NCBI RefSeq assembly: GCF_965200405.1
Contig: NZ_OZ241356.1
Coordinates: 1,054,001-1,118,000 of the forward strand
Length of the DNA stretch: 64,000 bases
Direction of reading: 5' to 3'
Origin: Glacieibacterium sp965200405
GTDB taxonomy: Bacteria > Pseudomonadota > Alphaproteobacteria > Sphingomonadales > Sphingomonadaceae
How positions within the stretch are numbered: position 1 is the first letter of the stretch; each line of letters opens with the position of its first letter. Positions 1 through 9,190 of this stretch are shown in pieces. The notes under the pieces are model-generated. The model was not told where the DNA came from, did not search any database, and saw only the letters and a program-made list of their open reading frames with translations. The position numbers and the translations under genes were made by a program.

Positions 1-446
1 GGCATTTCTGGCCGCAGGACAATTTCGCCGCCCGCGCCCTGGCCCGGTCGATCACTGCGGAAATGCACGCCGGTTTCCAGGCGCTGCGCCAGGGCTGCCC
101 GATGAACCTCGCCTCCAATTTCCCCGATTTCGAGCCGACGCCGGAGATCCTGGCGGACGCCGCGCGCATCGACCGGCTGTGGACCGAGGCGCGGACCCGC
201 TTCGGCAGCACCGCCGATGTCGCGCACGAGGGGCCGTTCCTGTTCGGCTCGTTCGGCGCCGCCGATGCGATGTACGCGCCGGTCGTCACGCGCTTCCGCA
301 CCTATGGCCTGCCGATGGGCGACGTCTCGCGCGCCTATGTCGAGGCGGTCGCGGCGCATCCGTGGATGGTCGAGTGGACCGCCGACGCCAAGGCCGAGGA
401 TTATCCGTTCGCGCGCTATCTCGTCCCGGGCGGCGTTCCGGCTTGA
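1..446 (+). CDS. Glutathione S-transferase-like protein, C-terminal part (5' end outside window)
   Basis: The reading frame is open from the left edge (codons in phase with position 3) to a TGA at 444-446, so the true start lies upstream. The visible stretch begins HFWPQDNFAARALARSI and continues through an alpha-helical segment with the run GPFLFGSFGAADAMYAPV, which matches the C-terminal helical domain of bacterial glutathione S-transferases, where a conserved F-G-x-x-x-A-D helix cap follows the linker. The N-terminal thioredoxin fold with the catalytic residue is not in the window, so substrate class cannot be judged. The ATG at 63 is internal and should not be taken as the start. The next gene follows after 49 bases on the same strand. 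Confidence 0.75.
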   Translation, partial: HFWPQDNFAARALARSITAEMHAGFQALRQGCPMNLASNFPDFEPTPEILADAARIDRLWTEARTRFGSTADVAHEGPFLFGSFGAADAMYAPVVTRFRTYGLPMGDVSRAYVEAVAAHPWMVEWTADAKAEDYPFARYLVPGGVPA

Positions 447-495
447 CCCGGCGGCGGCGGACCCTACCGTCCCGCGACCAATCGAACGGAGCCAG

Positions 496-2130
496 ATGAA
501 GACTTTCCACGCCGCCACGGCCGCGATCGCCGTGCTCGCCAGCCAACTCGCCAGCGCCGCCGAGCCGGTGTTCTCGCCCGACCGGGTCAAGGCCGACGTC
601 ACCTTCCTGGCGGACGATCTGCTGGAGGGGCGCGGCACCGGCACGCGCGGCCACGAGATCGCGGCGAAATACGTCGCGGCGCAGTTCGCACAGGCCGGGC
701 TGGTCCCCGGCGCCAAGGACGGCAGCTGGTTCCAGCGCATCACCCTGCAGCAGCGCCAGCTGACCGGCGAGACCGCCAGCGTCACCATCACCGGCCCTGC
801 CGGCGCGCAGACCTGGAAGCACGCCACCTCGGTCATCGTCGCGACCAGCGACAGCGAAGCGGCGACCGACGTGTCCGCCCCCCTGGTCTTCGTCGGCTAT
901 GGCATCGACGCACCGAAGCAGGGCTTCGACGATTACCGTAACCTCGACGTGCGCGGCAAGATCGTCGTCGTGCTGGCCGGTATACCGCGCGGCGACCCGA
1001 GCGAGACGCTGGCGCACCTGCAGACCCAGAAGGCGGTGATGGCGGCGGCGCACGGCGCCATCGGCACGATCTCGATCTCGACGCTGGACGGTCGCAAGCG
1101 CCGCCCGTGGAACCGCAGCGTCGCCAGCGCCGACGTGCCGCGCATGACCTGGGTCGCCGCCGACGGCAAGGCGCACGTCAACGCCCCCGAGATCAAGGCC
1201 GGCGCCTCCCTCGACGTCGTCGCCGCCGAGGCTGCCTTCGCCGGCGCCCCGACCAGCCTCGCCAAGGTCCTGGCCCAGGCCGACAAGCCCGGCGGCCATC
1301 CCAAGGGCTTCGCGCTCAAGACCAGCGCCCGCATCCAGGCGCACACCAAGTTCGAGACGCTGACCACGCCCGAGGTCATCGGCATGATCCCGGGCAGCGA
1401 CCCGACGCTCAAGAACGAGGCCGTCGTGCTGATGGCGCACCTCGACCATCTGGGCATGAAAGCCGATGGCGACGGCGACCGCATCTACAACGGCGCGCTC
1501 GACAATGCCGCGGGCGTCGCGGTGATGCTGGAGGTGGCGCGCGGGTTCGCCGGTGACGCGGTCAAGCCGAAGCGCTCGCTGCTGTTCGTCGCCAACACCG
1601 CCGAGGAAAAGGGCCTGCTGGGCGCCGAGTCCTTCGCCAACGACCCAAGCGTGCCGATCGGCAACATCGTCAGCGTCGTCGACCTCGACCAGCCGATGCT
1701 GCTGTACGATTTCACCGACGTCGTCGCCTTCGGTGCCGATCACTCGACGCTGGGCCAGTCGGTCGCCAAGGCGGCGGGCGAGGCGGGCATCAAGCTGGCG
1801 GGCGACCCGATGCCGGAGGAGACGATCTTCGTCCGCTCCGACCATTACACCTTCGTCAAGCGCGGCGTCCCGGCGATCCTGCTGGCCACCGGCTATGCCA
1901 ATGGCGGCGAGGCGGCGTGGACCAAGTTCATGTCGACCAACTACCACCAGGTCTCCGACGACCTGTCGCAGCCGATCAACTGGGCGTCCGGCGCCAAATA
2001 CGCGCGGGTCAATTACCTGATCACCCGCGATGTCGCCGACGCACCGGAGCGCCCGCGCTGGTACAAGAACGACTTCTTCGGCCAGGCGTTCGCGCCGAAT
2101 GCGCCCAAGGTCGATCGCCCAGCGAAATAG
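496..2130 (+). CDS. Exported M28-family zinc aminopeptidase-like protein
   Basis: Predicted 544-residue secreted metallopeptidase. Residues 1 to about 22 form a signal peptide ending near ASAAEP. A PA-type insert follows (VFVGYGIDAPKQGFDDY, then DVRGKIVVVL). The catalytic M28 domain shows the expected zinc ligand order: H and D in LMAHLDHLG, D in GALDNAAGVA, the E-E pair in NTAEEKGLLGAES, D in VVDLDQPM and a late H in SDHYTFVKRG. The family removes N-terminal residues from peptides in the periplasm or outside the cell; the substrate is unknown. The frame is open further upstream to 217, but the ATG at 496 is preferred because it starts the signal peptide and has GGAGCC just before it. Confidence 0.88.
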   Translation: MKTFHAATAAIAVLASQLASAAEPVFSPDRVKADVTFLADDLLEGRGTGTRGHEIAAKYVAAQFAQAGLVPGAKDGSWFQRITLQQRQLTGETASVTITGPAGAQTWKHATSVIVATSDSEAATDVSAPLVFVGYGIDAPKQGFDDYRNLDVRGKIVVVLAGIPRGDPSETLAHLQTQKAVMAAAHGAIGTISISTLDGRKRRPWNRSVASADVPRMTWVAADGKAHVNAPEIKAGASLDVVAAEAAFAGAPTSLAKVLAQADKPGGHPKGFALKTSARIQAHTKFETLTTPEVIGMIPGSDPTLKNEAVVLMAHLDHLGMKADGDGDRIYNGALDNAAGVAVMLEVARGFAGDAVKPKRSLLFVANTAEEKGLLGAESFANDPSVPIGNIVSVVDLDQPMLLYDFTDVVAFGADHSTLGQSVAKAAGEAGIKLAGDPMPEETIFVRSDHYTFVKRGVPAILLATGYANGGEAAWTKFMSTNYHQVSDDLSQPINWASGAKYARVNYLITRDVADAPERPRWYKNDFFGQAFAPNAPKVDRPAK

Positions 2131-2259
2131 CCCACGCCTTCGAATTACCGTCGTCCCGGCCGCGGTCGGGAGCCAGTTGCGTTACAAAACGGGCGTTCGG
2201 TCATTGTAACGTCAGCGGTTCCGGTTCGCCGGACGACGATCGAAGCAAGGGGAGCGACC

Positions 2260-3000
2260 ATGTTGGAACCTGTCACGCAACAAACGACGCCGGTCGCGGT
2301 GTCGCGCCGCGTGCCGATTCGCGCCGCACTGGTGACGATCCTGGCGGCGGTGGTGGTGCTGATCGCCGGGCCGGCCTCGGCTGCGGGGCTGCCGTGGTGG
2401 CTCGGCTCCGGGCTGTTCTGGGGCGGCGCGGTCGTTGCCGGGCTCGGTGCGCTGGTCGTCGCGTTCCTGCTGCTGCGCCATCGTTCGCCGCGGCCGTTGC
2501 TGCTCGGCGCGCTGGTCGTCGGGCTGCTTGCGGCGCTGATCCCGGCGGGGCTGTACCTCGCTGCCAGCGGCTATCCGCGCATCCACGACATCTCGACCGA
2601 CACCGCCGACCCGCCGCAGTTCAACGCGCTGCTCGCCAGCCGTGGCATCGGCGCCACCGACGCGGCGTATGACGGGCCGTTGGTCGCGGCGCAGCAGCGC
2701 GTCGCCTATCCCGACCTGGTCGGCTTGCTGCTCAGCCAGCCACCGCGCGCCGTCTTCGACCGGGCGCTGGCCACCGCCCGCGCCCGCGGCTGGCGCATCG
2801 CCGCCGCCGACCAGGCGACCGGGATCATCGAGGCCGTCGCCACCGTGCCGTGGTGGGGGCTGCGGGACGATATCGTCATCCGCGTCCGCCCCGACGGCGG
2901 TGGCAGCCGCGTCGACATGCGGTCCAAGTCGCGCGCCGGTGGCGGCGACGACGGCCGCAACGCCCAGCGCATCCGCGACTATCTCGCCAAGCTACGCTGA
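2260..3000 (+). CDS. DUF1499 membrane protein
   Basis: 246 residues. The N-terminal half carries about three hydrophobic helices (residues roughly 20-100). The C-terminal half is a soluble DUF1499 domain with the typical motifs PRIHDISTDTADPPQF and SRVDMRSKSRAG...DDGRNAQRIRDYL. No biochemical role is established for the family. The start is supported by a strong Shine-Dalgarno sequence, GGGGAGCG, ending a few bases before the ATG. The stop codon overlaps by 9 bases the stop region of the cupin gene coming from the other strand, so the two genes converge without any spacer. Confidence 0.85.
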   Translation: MLEPVTQQTTPVAVSRRVPIRAALVTILAAVVVLIAGPASAAGLPWWLGSGLFWGGAVVAGLGALVVAFLLLRHRSPRPLLLGALVVGLLAALIPAGLYLAASGYPRIHDISTDTADPPQFNALLASRGIGATDAAYDGPLVAAQQRVAYPDLVGLLLSQPPRAVFDRALATARARGWRIAAADQATGIIEAVATVPWWGLRDDIVIRVRPDGGGSRVDMRSKSRAGGGDDGRNAQRIRDYLAKLR

Positions 3001-3447
3001 GTCGCTCGTGTCGGGGTCGGCGACGACATAGCCGCTCGCGACGCTCCAGCGCATGCCGATATCGGGGTAGATGACGACGTCGGTGTCGGGGCGGTCCGGA
3101 CCGATGGCGAGGAAGACCAGGTCGGCGCTGCCATGGTTGAGCAGATGGTGGCCGTTGGCGACGCCCTTGGGAAACACCGCGGCGTCGCCGGCGCGCAGCA
3201 GCGTTTCGCCATCGTCCTCGACCAGAGTCGCCTCGCCCGACAGGACATAGACGAACTCATCCTCGTCGCTGTGCCAATGCCGCTGGCTCGACCCCGACCC
3301 CGGTGCGATGGTGCACAGGTTGACGACAAAATCGCTCAGCGACGCCGACAACGGCTTGACCCGCCGCCCCGCGACCAGTGCCGCGAACGGCGGCGGATAG
3401 CCCGTCGCGCTTTTTTCGGGCAGTGCTGCGGCATCGACCTTGGGCAT
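2992..3447 (-). CDS. Cupin-domain protein
   Basis: 151-residue single-domain cupin. The metal-binding motif is visible as RHWHSDEDEFVYVLSGE (H-x-H-x4-E-x6-G), followed by the second motif region around GDAAVFPKGVANGHHLLN with its histidine. Such small cupins bind a divalent metal and act as isomerases, dioxygenases or sensors; nothing here fixes the reaction. The ATG at 3447 is chosen because the peptide MPKVDAAALP then leads straight into the fold; the frame is open further upstream only as a shadow of dapE. Divergent from dapE with a 70-base gap and convergent with the DUF1499 gene. Confidence 0.8.
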   Translation of the reverse strand: MPKVDAAALPEKSATGYPPPFAALVAGRRVKPLSASLSDFVVNLCTIAPGSGSSQRHWHSDEDEFVYVLSGEATLVEDDGETLLRAGDAAVFPKGVANGHHLLNHGSADLVFLAIGPDRPDTDVVIYPDIGMRWSVASGYVVADPDTSDSA

Positions 3448-3517
3448 CGGACCAACGGGCCTTTTCGACGAGTGACGTGACGCCAGTTTGGCCGCGGATG
3501 ACGGGGATGCAAGAGCT

Positions 3518-4663
3518 ATGGGCGGGATGATCGACGGGCTCGAACTGGCACGCGACCTGATCCGCTGCGCCAGCGTGACGCCCGCCGATGCCGGGGCGCA
3601 GTCCGTGCTGGCGGCGGTGCTGGAGGGTGCGGGCTTCACCGTCCACCGGCTGGTCTTCGGCGAGGCGCCCGACGGCCCGATCCACAATCTGTTCGCGACG
3701 ATCGGCGAAGGGGCGCCGCATTTCGCCTTTGCCGGGCATACCGATGTCGTGCCGGCGGGCGACGTCGCGCGGTGGAGCAGCCCGCCGTTCGACGCGGCGG
3801 TCTCGGGCGGCCACCTGGTCGGGCGCGGTGCCGCCGACATGAAGGGCGCCATCGCCGCCTTTGCCGCCGCCGCCGCACGGCACGTCGCGGCAGGCTTTAA
3901 AGGCCGGTTGAGCTTGGTCATCACCGGCGACGAGGAAGGCCCGGCGACCTTCGGCACCGCGCCGTTGCTCGACTGGATGGAGGCGAACGGCTTCGTCCCC
4001 GACCTGTGCCTGGTGGGCGAGCCGACCAGCGCGCGGGTATTGGGCGACATGGTCAAGATCGGGCGACGCGGCTCGATCAATGCGTGGATCACGGTGCACG
4101 GCGCGCAGGGGCATGTCGCCTATCCAGCGATGGCCGACAATCCGGTGGCGCGGCTGGTGCGCATCCTCGCCGCGGTGCAGGCGCGGGTCCTCGACACCGG
4201 CAGCGACTGGTTCCAGGCCTCGAACCTCGAGGTCACCGATCTGGCGGTGGGCAATCCCGCGACCAACGTCATCCCGGCGCAGGCCTCGGCCCGGCTCAAC
4301 ATCCGCTTCAACGATCTGCACCGCGGGGCGGAGCTGGAGGCGTGGCTGCGCGAGGTCGTCGCGTCGGAGGCTGCGTCCGCCGAGGTCGTCGTCAGGATTT
4401 CCGGCGAGGCGTTCCTGACCGAGCCCGGGACGCTGTCGGGGGTCGTCGCCGGCGCGATCGAGGCGGTCACCGGGGTCATGCCCGAGCTGTCGACCAGCGG
4501 CGGCACGTCGGACGCGCGCTTCATCCGGCGGCTGTGCCCGGTGGTGGAGTTCGGGCTCGTCGGCCAGTCGATGCACAAGGTCGACGAGGGTGTGCCGGTG
4601 GCGGACCTGTCGGCGCTGGAGGCGATCTATGGGGAAGTGCTGAGGCGGGTGTTCCGGGGGTAG
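3518..4663 (+). CDS. dapE: Succinyl-diaminopimelate desuccinylase
   Basis: Hydrolyses N-succinyl-LL-2,6-diaminopimelate to succinate and LL-diaminopimelate in lysine and peptidoglycan precursor synthesis; cytoplasmic M20-family dizinc enzyme. Diagnostic motifs in order: RDLIRCASVTP near the N terminus, FAGHTDVVPAGD (first zinc ligand H and D), GRGAADMKGAIAAF (bridging D), TGDEEGPATFGT (catalytic E and ligand E), GEPTS, and the late ligand H in VGQSMHKVDE. About 381 residues, the normal family length. The ATG at 3518 has GGGGA ten bases upstream; the in-frame ATG at 3527 is an alternative, and the TTG at 3488 is unlikely. Confidence 0.95.
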   Translation: MGGMIDGLELARDLIRCASVTPADAGAQSVLAAVLEGAGFTVHRLVFGEAPDGPIHNLFATIGEGAPHFAFAGHTDVVPAGDVARWSSPPFDAAVSGGHLVGRGAADMKGAIAAFAAAAARHVAAGFKGRLSLVITGDEEGPATFGTAPLLDWMEANGFVPDLCLVGEPTSARVLGDMVKIGRRGSINAWITVHGAQGHVAYPAMADNPVARLVRILAAVQARVLDTGSDWFQASNLEVTDLAVGNPATNVIPAQASARLNIRFNDLHRGAELEAWLREVVASEAASAEVVVRISGEAFLTEPGTLSGVVAGAIEAVTGVMPELSTSGGTSDARFIRRLCPVVEFGLVGQSMHKVDEGVPVADLSALEAIYGEVLRRVFRG

Positions 4664-4686
4664 GCGCCCCACCCCCGGGCCGGACC

Positions 4687-7455
4687 TCACCCCGCTAGCG
4701 CCGCCGCGACCAGCGCATGCAGCAGCATCGTCGCCACCGGGTCCTGCCCGGGCGGGTCGGAGCTGATCCGGAAGGTCGTCGCCACCGTCTTGCCGCGCCC
4801 GAACCAGCGTTCGGCGACGATCGCCGCGGCCTTGTGCGCCCAGCCGACGACCAGCCCGGCGGGGACGTGCGCCTCATGCTCCCACGGCTTCATGCCGATC
4901 AGCACGGCGTGGGGGACGACGCGCTCGAACGACAGGTCGAACAGCGGGCCGTTGCGCGGGTGCGCCGGGATGCCGGCGAAGACGCCGCTGCGCTGCAGCC
5001 AGCTGAACGCGGTGATCCAGTCGCCGCGATAGATGTTGCCGTCGCGCCCCTGCGCGAACAGTCCCGGAAAGGCCTGGTCCATGTGGTACGGCACCGGCAT
5101 CAGCGACGGCGGCTCGTCGGAGCGCAGCCAGGCGCTGGGGCCCTCCTCGTGGATCAGCAGCGCGCGGTGGCCGCGCCGCACCGCCTCGACCAGCGCCGTG
5201 TCCATCGAGCGGGCGACGGTCAGCGCGGCATCGTCGATGCTGTCGGCGATGCGGTAGCCGAGCGTCGCCAGGCGGTGGCGCAGGCCCTCGTCCTCGACCC
5301 ACAACGCAGCCTCGGTCGCGGCGCGCGGGTTGGCGGGATAGATGCTCAGCGGCTCGTGGTTGCGCGCCAGCACGGTGCCGCGGCCATCGCGCAGGGTCAG
5401 GCGCAGCGTCGCCGCCACCGCGACATCGGCACAGCCCAGCATGATCGACGGCAGCGGCACGTCGACGACGCGGTTGGTCCCCGCCGCCGGCACCGGCACG
5501 CGGCCCGAACCGCCACCGCCGCCCTCGACCGTCCAGTCGAGCGTCGTGCCCGGCCCGACGAAGCCGCCGCCGGTCGCGACCTGCACCGAACAGTCGAGGC
5601 TCTCGCCCGACCAATAGCCCCAGCGCCGGAAGCCCGGCACGACGACGATGTCGGCGTTGACGTCGGCGAACGGCTCGTGGAAGGCGCGGAGATTGCGCTC
5701 CATGTCCATCAGGCCGTTGGATTCCCAATAGATGTCGGTCAGCTCGGTGATCACATAGCCCTGGATCGAGGCGCGGCTGCGGAGCTTTTCGATCTGGTAC
5801 TTCAGGCCGGTGAACTGGAACCACTGCGTCGCGTCGATGAAGGCGTCGAAGCTGCCGAAGGCGCGGTCGAGGAAGAAGGTGCGGTAGCGCTGCTCCATGC
5901 CCTTGGGGTAGGCGACGCCCTCGCCCCATTGCGCGCCGGTCTCGAACCACCACGGGTCGACGGTGCCGCCGCGGCGCAGGTCGCGCGGGTTGGGCAGGCC
6001 CCAGACGCCGAATTCGGAGCAGACCAAAGGCTCGTCGCCGCGCCGCTGGGCATCGCCGTGCGGCGAGAAGGTCCAGTCCTCGCGGTTGGCGAAGCGGTCG
6101 GTGAGGTTGTCCCACTCGCCGCGCCGGTCGGGGACGCCGCGGTAATAGTGATAGTCCTCGATGTCGGTCTTGACGTGGAAATTGGGGAAGCAGGCGGAGT
6201 TGTCGACCGCCAGCCGGGTCGGGTCGTGGCGCTTGAGCCAGTCGTACTGCTCGATCAGCCAGGCGCGGTGGTCGGGATCCTCGGTCAGCCGGGTGCCCCA
6301 ATCCTCGTTGATGATCGTCCAGGCGATGATCGAGGGGTGGTGACCGTCACGCGCGATGATGCCCTCGGCGGTGGTCCGCGCCCGCTCCGACGCTTTTTCC
6401 GAGAAGCGCTCGAAATTGGGGAATTCGGTCCACACCAGCAGTCCGAGCCGGTCGCAGATGTCGTAGTAGATCGGGTCCGGCACCTTGATGTGGCAGCGCA
6501 CGGTGTTAAGCCCTAGCGCCTTCGCCTTCTTCATCTGGTCTTCGAGATAGGCGAGGTTGGGGACGGTGTAGAGCCCCTCCGGATAGTAATCCTGGTCGAG
6601 GGCGCAGCGCATGTACAGCGGCTTGCCGTTGAGCAGGAACTGGCCGTCCCTGGTGGTGATCGTGCGGAAGCCGAAGTTGCGGATGGTCGAATCGAGCACG
6701 GTGTTGCCGGTGACCAGGTCGACCGACAGCCGGTACAGCGCCGGGCGCTCGGGCGACCAGCTGGCGGGCTGGTCGACGGTCAGCCCGACCGGCACCAGCG
6801 TCCGCCCGGCGCAGTCGACGCGCGTCTGGGCGACCAGCTTGCCGTCCGGGCTGGTGATCGTGCAGACCAGCGTCGCCGTGGTCGCGGCCTCGGACACCAC
6901 CACCGACAGGCCGACCGCGCCGGTGTCGAGGTGGGAGCCGAGGATGACCTCGCTGAGGTGGGCGGCGGCGCGAGCCTCGATCCACACCGACTGCCAGATG
7001 CCGCCCATCGGGCCGTACCAGCTCTGCTTGCCGTGCGGGATCTCCTGGAACGGGTGCTCCGGAAACTCCTTCCGGTCGTTCGAGGGCAGCGTCACCTTCA
7101 CCTCGAGGGCGTTGTCGGCCCATAGCAACTCAGGCGGCAGCGGCACCTCGAACGCCAAATAGCCGCCCTCGTGGTGGAGCAGCAGGCGGCCGTTGATATA
7201 GACGTCGGCGATGTAATTGACCGCGCCGAAGCCCAGCACGACCTGCCGCTTGGCGAAGTCGCGCGGCACGGTGAAGTTGCGCCGGTACCAGGTGACGCCC
7301 TGGGTATCGCGGAGGTCGTCGAACTGCGCCTGCCAGACGCCCGGCACCTGGATGGCGCGCCACTGTTCCTCACGGTCGAGACGGAAGTCCCAGACTCCGT
7401 CGAGCAGGACCCGGTCCCGGTTCGGTGCGGCGGGAACGGGGAGGATAAAACTCAT
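4687..7455 (-). CDS. Glycoside hydrolase family 2 protein (beta-galactosidase/glucuronidase-like)
   Basis: 922-residue GH2 enzyme with the full architecture: N-terminal sugar-binding jelly roll (VLLDGVWDFRLDRE, WYRRNFTVP), immunoglobulin-like linker domain, then the TIM barrel (KPLYMRCALDQDYYPEG). The general acid/base is Glu384 in IINEDWG and the nucleophile is Glu481 in CSEFGVWG. No signal peptide is seen, so it acts on imported glycosides. It lies 22 bases downstream of dgoA on the same strand and is the last gene of the dgoK-dgoA operon, which suggests release of galactose or a galactose-derived sugar; a glucuronidase or other exo-glycosidase activity is equally compatible with the fold. 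Confidence 0.9.
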   Translation of the reverse strand: MSFILPVPAAPNRDRVLLDGVWDFRLDREEQWRAIQVPGVWQAQFDDLRDTQGVTWYRRNFTVPRDFAKRQVVLGFGAVNYIADVYINGRLLLHHEGGYLAFEVPLPPELLWADNALEVKVTLPSNDRKEFPEHPFQEIPHGKQSWYGPMGGIWQSVWIEARAAAHLSEVILGSHLDTGAVGLSVVVSEAATTATLVCTITSPDGKLVAQTRVDCAGRTLVPVGLTVDQPASWSPERPALYRLSVDLVTGNTVLDSTIRNFGFRTITTRDGQFLLNGKPLYMRCALDQDYYPEGLYTVPNLAYLEDQMKKAKALGLNTVRCHIKVPDPIYYDICDRLGLLVWTEFPNFERFSEKASERARTTAEGIIARDGHHPSIIAWTIINEDWGTRLTEDPDHRAWLIEQYDWLKRHDPTRLAVDNSACFPNFHVKTDIEDYHYYRGVPDRRGEWDNLTDRFANREDWTFSPHGDAQRRGDEPLVCSEFGVWGLPNPRDLRRGGTVDPWWFETGAQWGEGVAYPKGMEQRYRTFFLDRAFGSFDAFIDATQWFQFTGLKYQIEKLRSRASIQGYVITELTDIYWESNGLMDMERNLRAFHEPFADVNADIVVVPGFRRWGYWSGESLDCSVQVATGGGFVGPGTTLDWTVEGGGGGSGRVPVPAAGTNRVVDVPLPSIMLGCADVAVAATLRLTLRDGRGTVLARNHEPLSIYPANPRAATEAALWVEDEGLRHRLATLGYRIADSIDDAALTVARSMDTALVEAVRRGHRALLIHEEGPSAWLRSDEPPSLMPVPYHMDQAFPGLFAQGRDGNIYRGDWITAFSWLQRSGVFAGIPAHPRNGPLFDLSFERVVPHAVLIGMKPWEHEAHVPAGLVVGWAHKAAAIVAERWFGRGKTVATTFRISSDPPGQDPVATMLLHALVAAALAG

Positions 7456-7477
7456 CGGCTACTGGTCCCGGAAACGC

Positions 7478-8122
7478 TTATTGTCGGAGCGAGGCGACAT
7501 AACGGGCAGCGCTGGCCCCCACCTCGCCGGCACTCATCCCGGGCTTGTAGACGCCGGAGCCGAGGCCGAAGCCGCGCGCACCTGCCGCCAGCCACGGCCC
7601 CGTGGTTTCCGGGCTGACCCCGCCGACGATGAACAGGTCCGTGCCTTTCGGCAAGATGGCAAGCAACGCCTTGGCGACATTGGGGCTACTTGCCTCGGCG
7701 GGGAACAGTTTGAGGATGTGCGCCCCGGCCTCGAGCGCGGTGAACGCCTCGCTGGGAGTGAAGAAGCCGGGCGCCGAGACCAGCCCGGCACGCGCCGCCG
7801 CCGAGATGACGCGCGGGTCGCAGTTCGGCGAGACGATGATCTCGCCGCCGGCATCCTTGACGCGCTGGACGTCGCCGTCGGTCAGCACAGTGCCCGCGCC
7901 GATCGTCGCCCGGTCGCCGAACGCCCGCGCCAGGCGGGCGATGCTGTCGAACGGCTGCGGCGAATTGAGCGGCACCTCGATGACCTGCACCCCGGCCTCG
8001 ATCAGCGCGGCGGCGACCGGCTCGGCCTCCTCCGGGGTGATGCCGCGGACGATGGCGATCAGCGGGCAGGCGGCGATCCGCGTGCGAAAATTCTCGACGG
8101 CACTGGCCTGTGGTGCGTTCAT
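7478..8122 (-). CDS. dgoA: 2-dehydro-3-deoxy-6-phosphogalactonate aldolase
   Basis: 214-residue class I aldolase that cleaves 2-keto-3-deoxy-6-phosphogalactonate to pyruvate and glyceraldehyde 3-phosphate. KDPG/KDPGal family marks are clear: PLIAIVRGI with the phosphate-binding Arg, VIEVPLNSP with the catalytic Glu, VSPNCDPRVI, and the Schiff-base Lys in HILKLFPAEA. The galactonate branch is favoured over KDPG aldolase (eda) by the VPLNSP motif, which replaces the typical VTLRT, and by coupling to dgoK: its ATG overlaps the dgoK stop by four bases (ATGA). Cytoplasmic. Confidence 0.92.
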   Translation of the reverse strand: MNAPQASAVENFRTRIAACPLIAIVRGITPEEAEPVAAALIEAGVQVIEVPLNSPQPFDSIARLARAFGDRATIGAGTVLTDGDVQRVKDAGGEIIVSPNCDPRVISAAARAGLVSAPGFFTPSEAFTALEAGAHILKLFPAEASSPNVAKALLAILPKGTDLFIVGGVSPETTGPWLAAGARGFGLGSGVYKPGMSAGEVGASAARYVASLRQ

Positions 8123-8994
8123 GCGGCAGCTCCTGCGATGGCGCGGATGCCCGCGATGAAGGCGGTGTCACCATCGACGATGGTGGTCGTGCGCCCGGCG
8201 CGGGCGAGGGCGATGGCGAAGCGCTCGGTCAGCACCGTCTCGCCGATCAGCGGGACGTTGTCGGCGCGGACCCGGCCCAGCCCGGTACGGACCTCGCTGC
8301 CGATCAGCAGGCCCGAGATATAGGACGACGCATCCTCCGCCGGCGCCGCCCCCAGCAGGACGCGCGCCCGCGTGCTGAACAGCTCGGCGGTCAGGTCGGG
8401 GTTCTCCAACGCATGGTCGACGCCCGCAATAAAGGCCTCGCCGGTGCCGGCGGGATGCGCCAGCAGGTCGGACAGGATCGACTTCGCCTTGAGCGCCGCG
8501 AAGATGTCGCCGGTCATCACCGAGCGGAAGCGCAGGATGCTCGAATCGACGATCTCGACCCATTTGCCATGTGTGCCGGGGTGCGCGACCAGCCCGTCGC
8601 CGATCGCCCCGAGCGCCAGCGCACCGACCAGCTGGACCTCCTCGCCGCGCATCACATCGGCGGCGGTGCCCTCCAGGTAGGACACGCCCGGCACGATGCC
8701 GACGCCCGGCTCGACCCATTTCACGCCCGCCGCCAGGGTCGCCAGCGTCGCCGGCGCCGCGACATAAGGCACCTCGACCCAGCCGCGGTTCGACCCGACC
8801 ATGCCTGCCATCAGGATCGGCAGGCCGCCGCTGTCGGCGCGGATGCCGGCGACCTCGGCAGGAAAGTCGCTGCAGTTGAGGATGCCGTGGTCGTCCTCGC
8901 TGGACCGCAGGATGTTGCCCTGCGGATCGAGCACGAAGACCCGGCGGTTGGAGGTGCCCCAATCGACTGCGACGAGGCCGTTGCTGAGATCCAT
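8119..8994 (-). CDS. dgoK: 2-dehydro-3-deoxygalactonokinase
   Basis: 291-residue kinase, the usual length for DgoK, that phosphorylates 2-keto-3-deoxygalactonate at C6. The ASKHA fold is marked by AVDWGTSNRRVFVLD near the N terminus, the glycine-rich LMAGMVGSNRGWVEVPY segment and HPGTHGKWVEI. The ATG at 8994 overlaps by one base the TGA of a 38-codon leader ORF (TGATG) and has no good Shine-Dalgarno sequence of its own, so translation may depend on the leader. It overlaps dgoA by four bases downstream. Divergent from the lactonase gene at 9191. Confidence 0.93.
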   Translation of the reverse strand: MDLSNGLVAVDWGTSNRRVFVLDPQGNILRSSEDDHGILNCSDFPAEVAGIRADSGGLPILMAGMVGSNRGWVEVPYVAAPATLATLAAGVKWVEPGVGIVPGVSYLEGTAADVMRGEEVQLVGALALGAIGDGLVAHPGTHGKWVEIVDSSILRFRSVMTGDIFAALKAKSILSDLLAHPAGTGEAFIAGVDHALENPDLTAELFSTRARVLLGAAPAEDASSYISGLLIGSEVRTGLGRVRADNVPLIGETVLTERFAIALARAGRTTTIVDGDTAFIAGIRAIAGAAA

Positions 8995-9110
8995 CAATTC
9001 GACTCGCGATGTACAGTGGCGCCCGGGCCGCTGCGGAGGAGGGACAGGCCGGCACCCCGGTCGGCTTGCAGCATCGTGTCGGCGCGGCGCCGTCTCGGGG
9101 TGTCGGTCAT
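8994..9110 (-). CDS. Small leader ORF translationally coupled to dgoK
   Basis: 38 codons, beginning MTDTPRRRRADTMLQ and ending HRESN. GGAG sits about six bases before its ATG, a better ribosome site than that of dgoK itself, and its TGA shares one base with the dgoK ATG. No domain is recognised; the N terminus is strongly basic. It could be a leader peptide controlling dgoK, or the remnant of a regulator gene lost from the operon front. That it is translated is an inference. Confidence 0.4.
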   Translation of the reverse strand: MTDTPRRRRADTMLQADRGAGLSLLRSGPGATVHRESN

Positions 9111-9190
9111 GCTCACTCCAACGTACGAAGCCGGGGATACGCCCATGCGTTTCGCTTTGCCAAGGGGCTGCGGGCGTGGATAACAGGCGA

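Noticed and set aside
286..1947. 553-codon ORF opposite the M28 peptidase gene
   Set aside because: Arg/Gly/Ala-rich, no motifs; an antisense shadow caused by high-GC codon use.
3257..4690. 477-codon minus-strand ORF across dapE
   Set aside because: Covers dapE in antisense and shows only low-complexity composition; dapE has every family motif.
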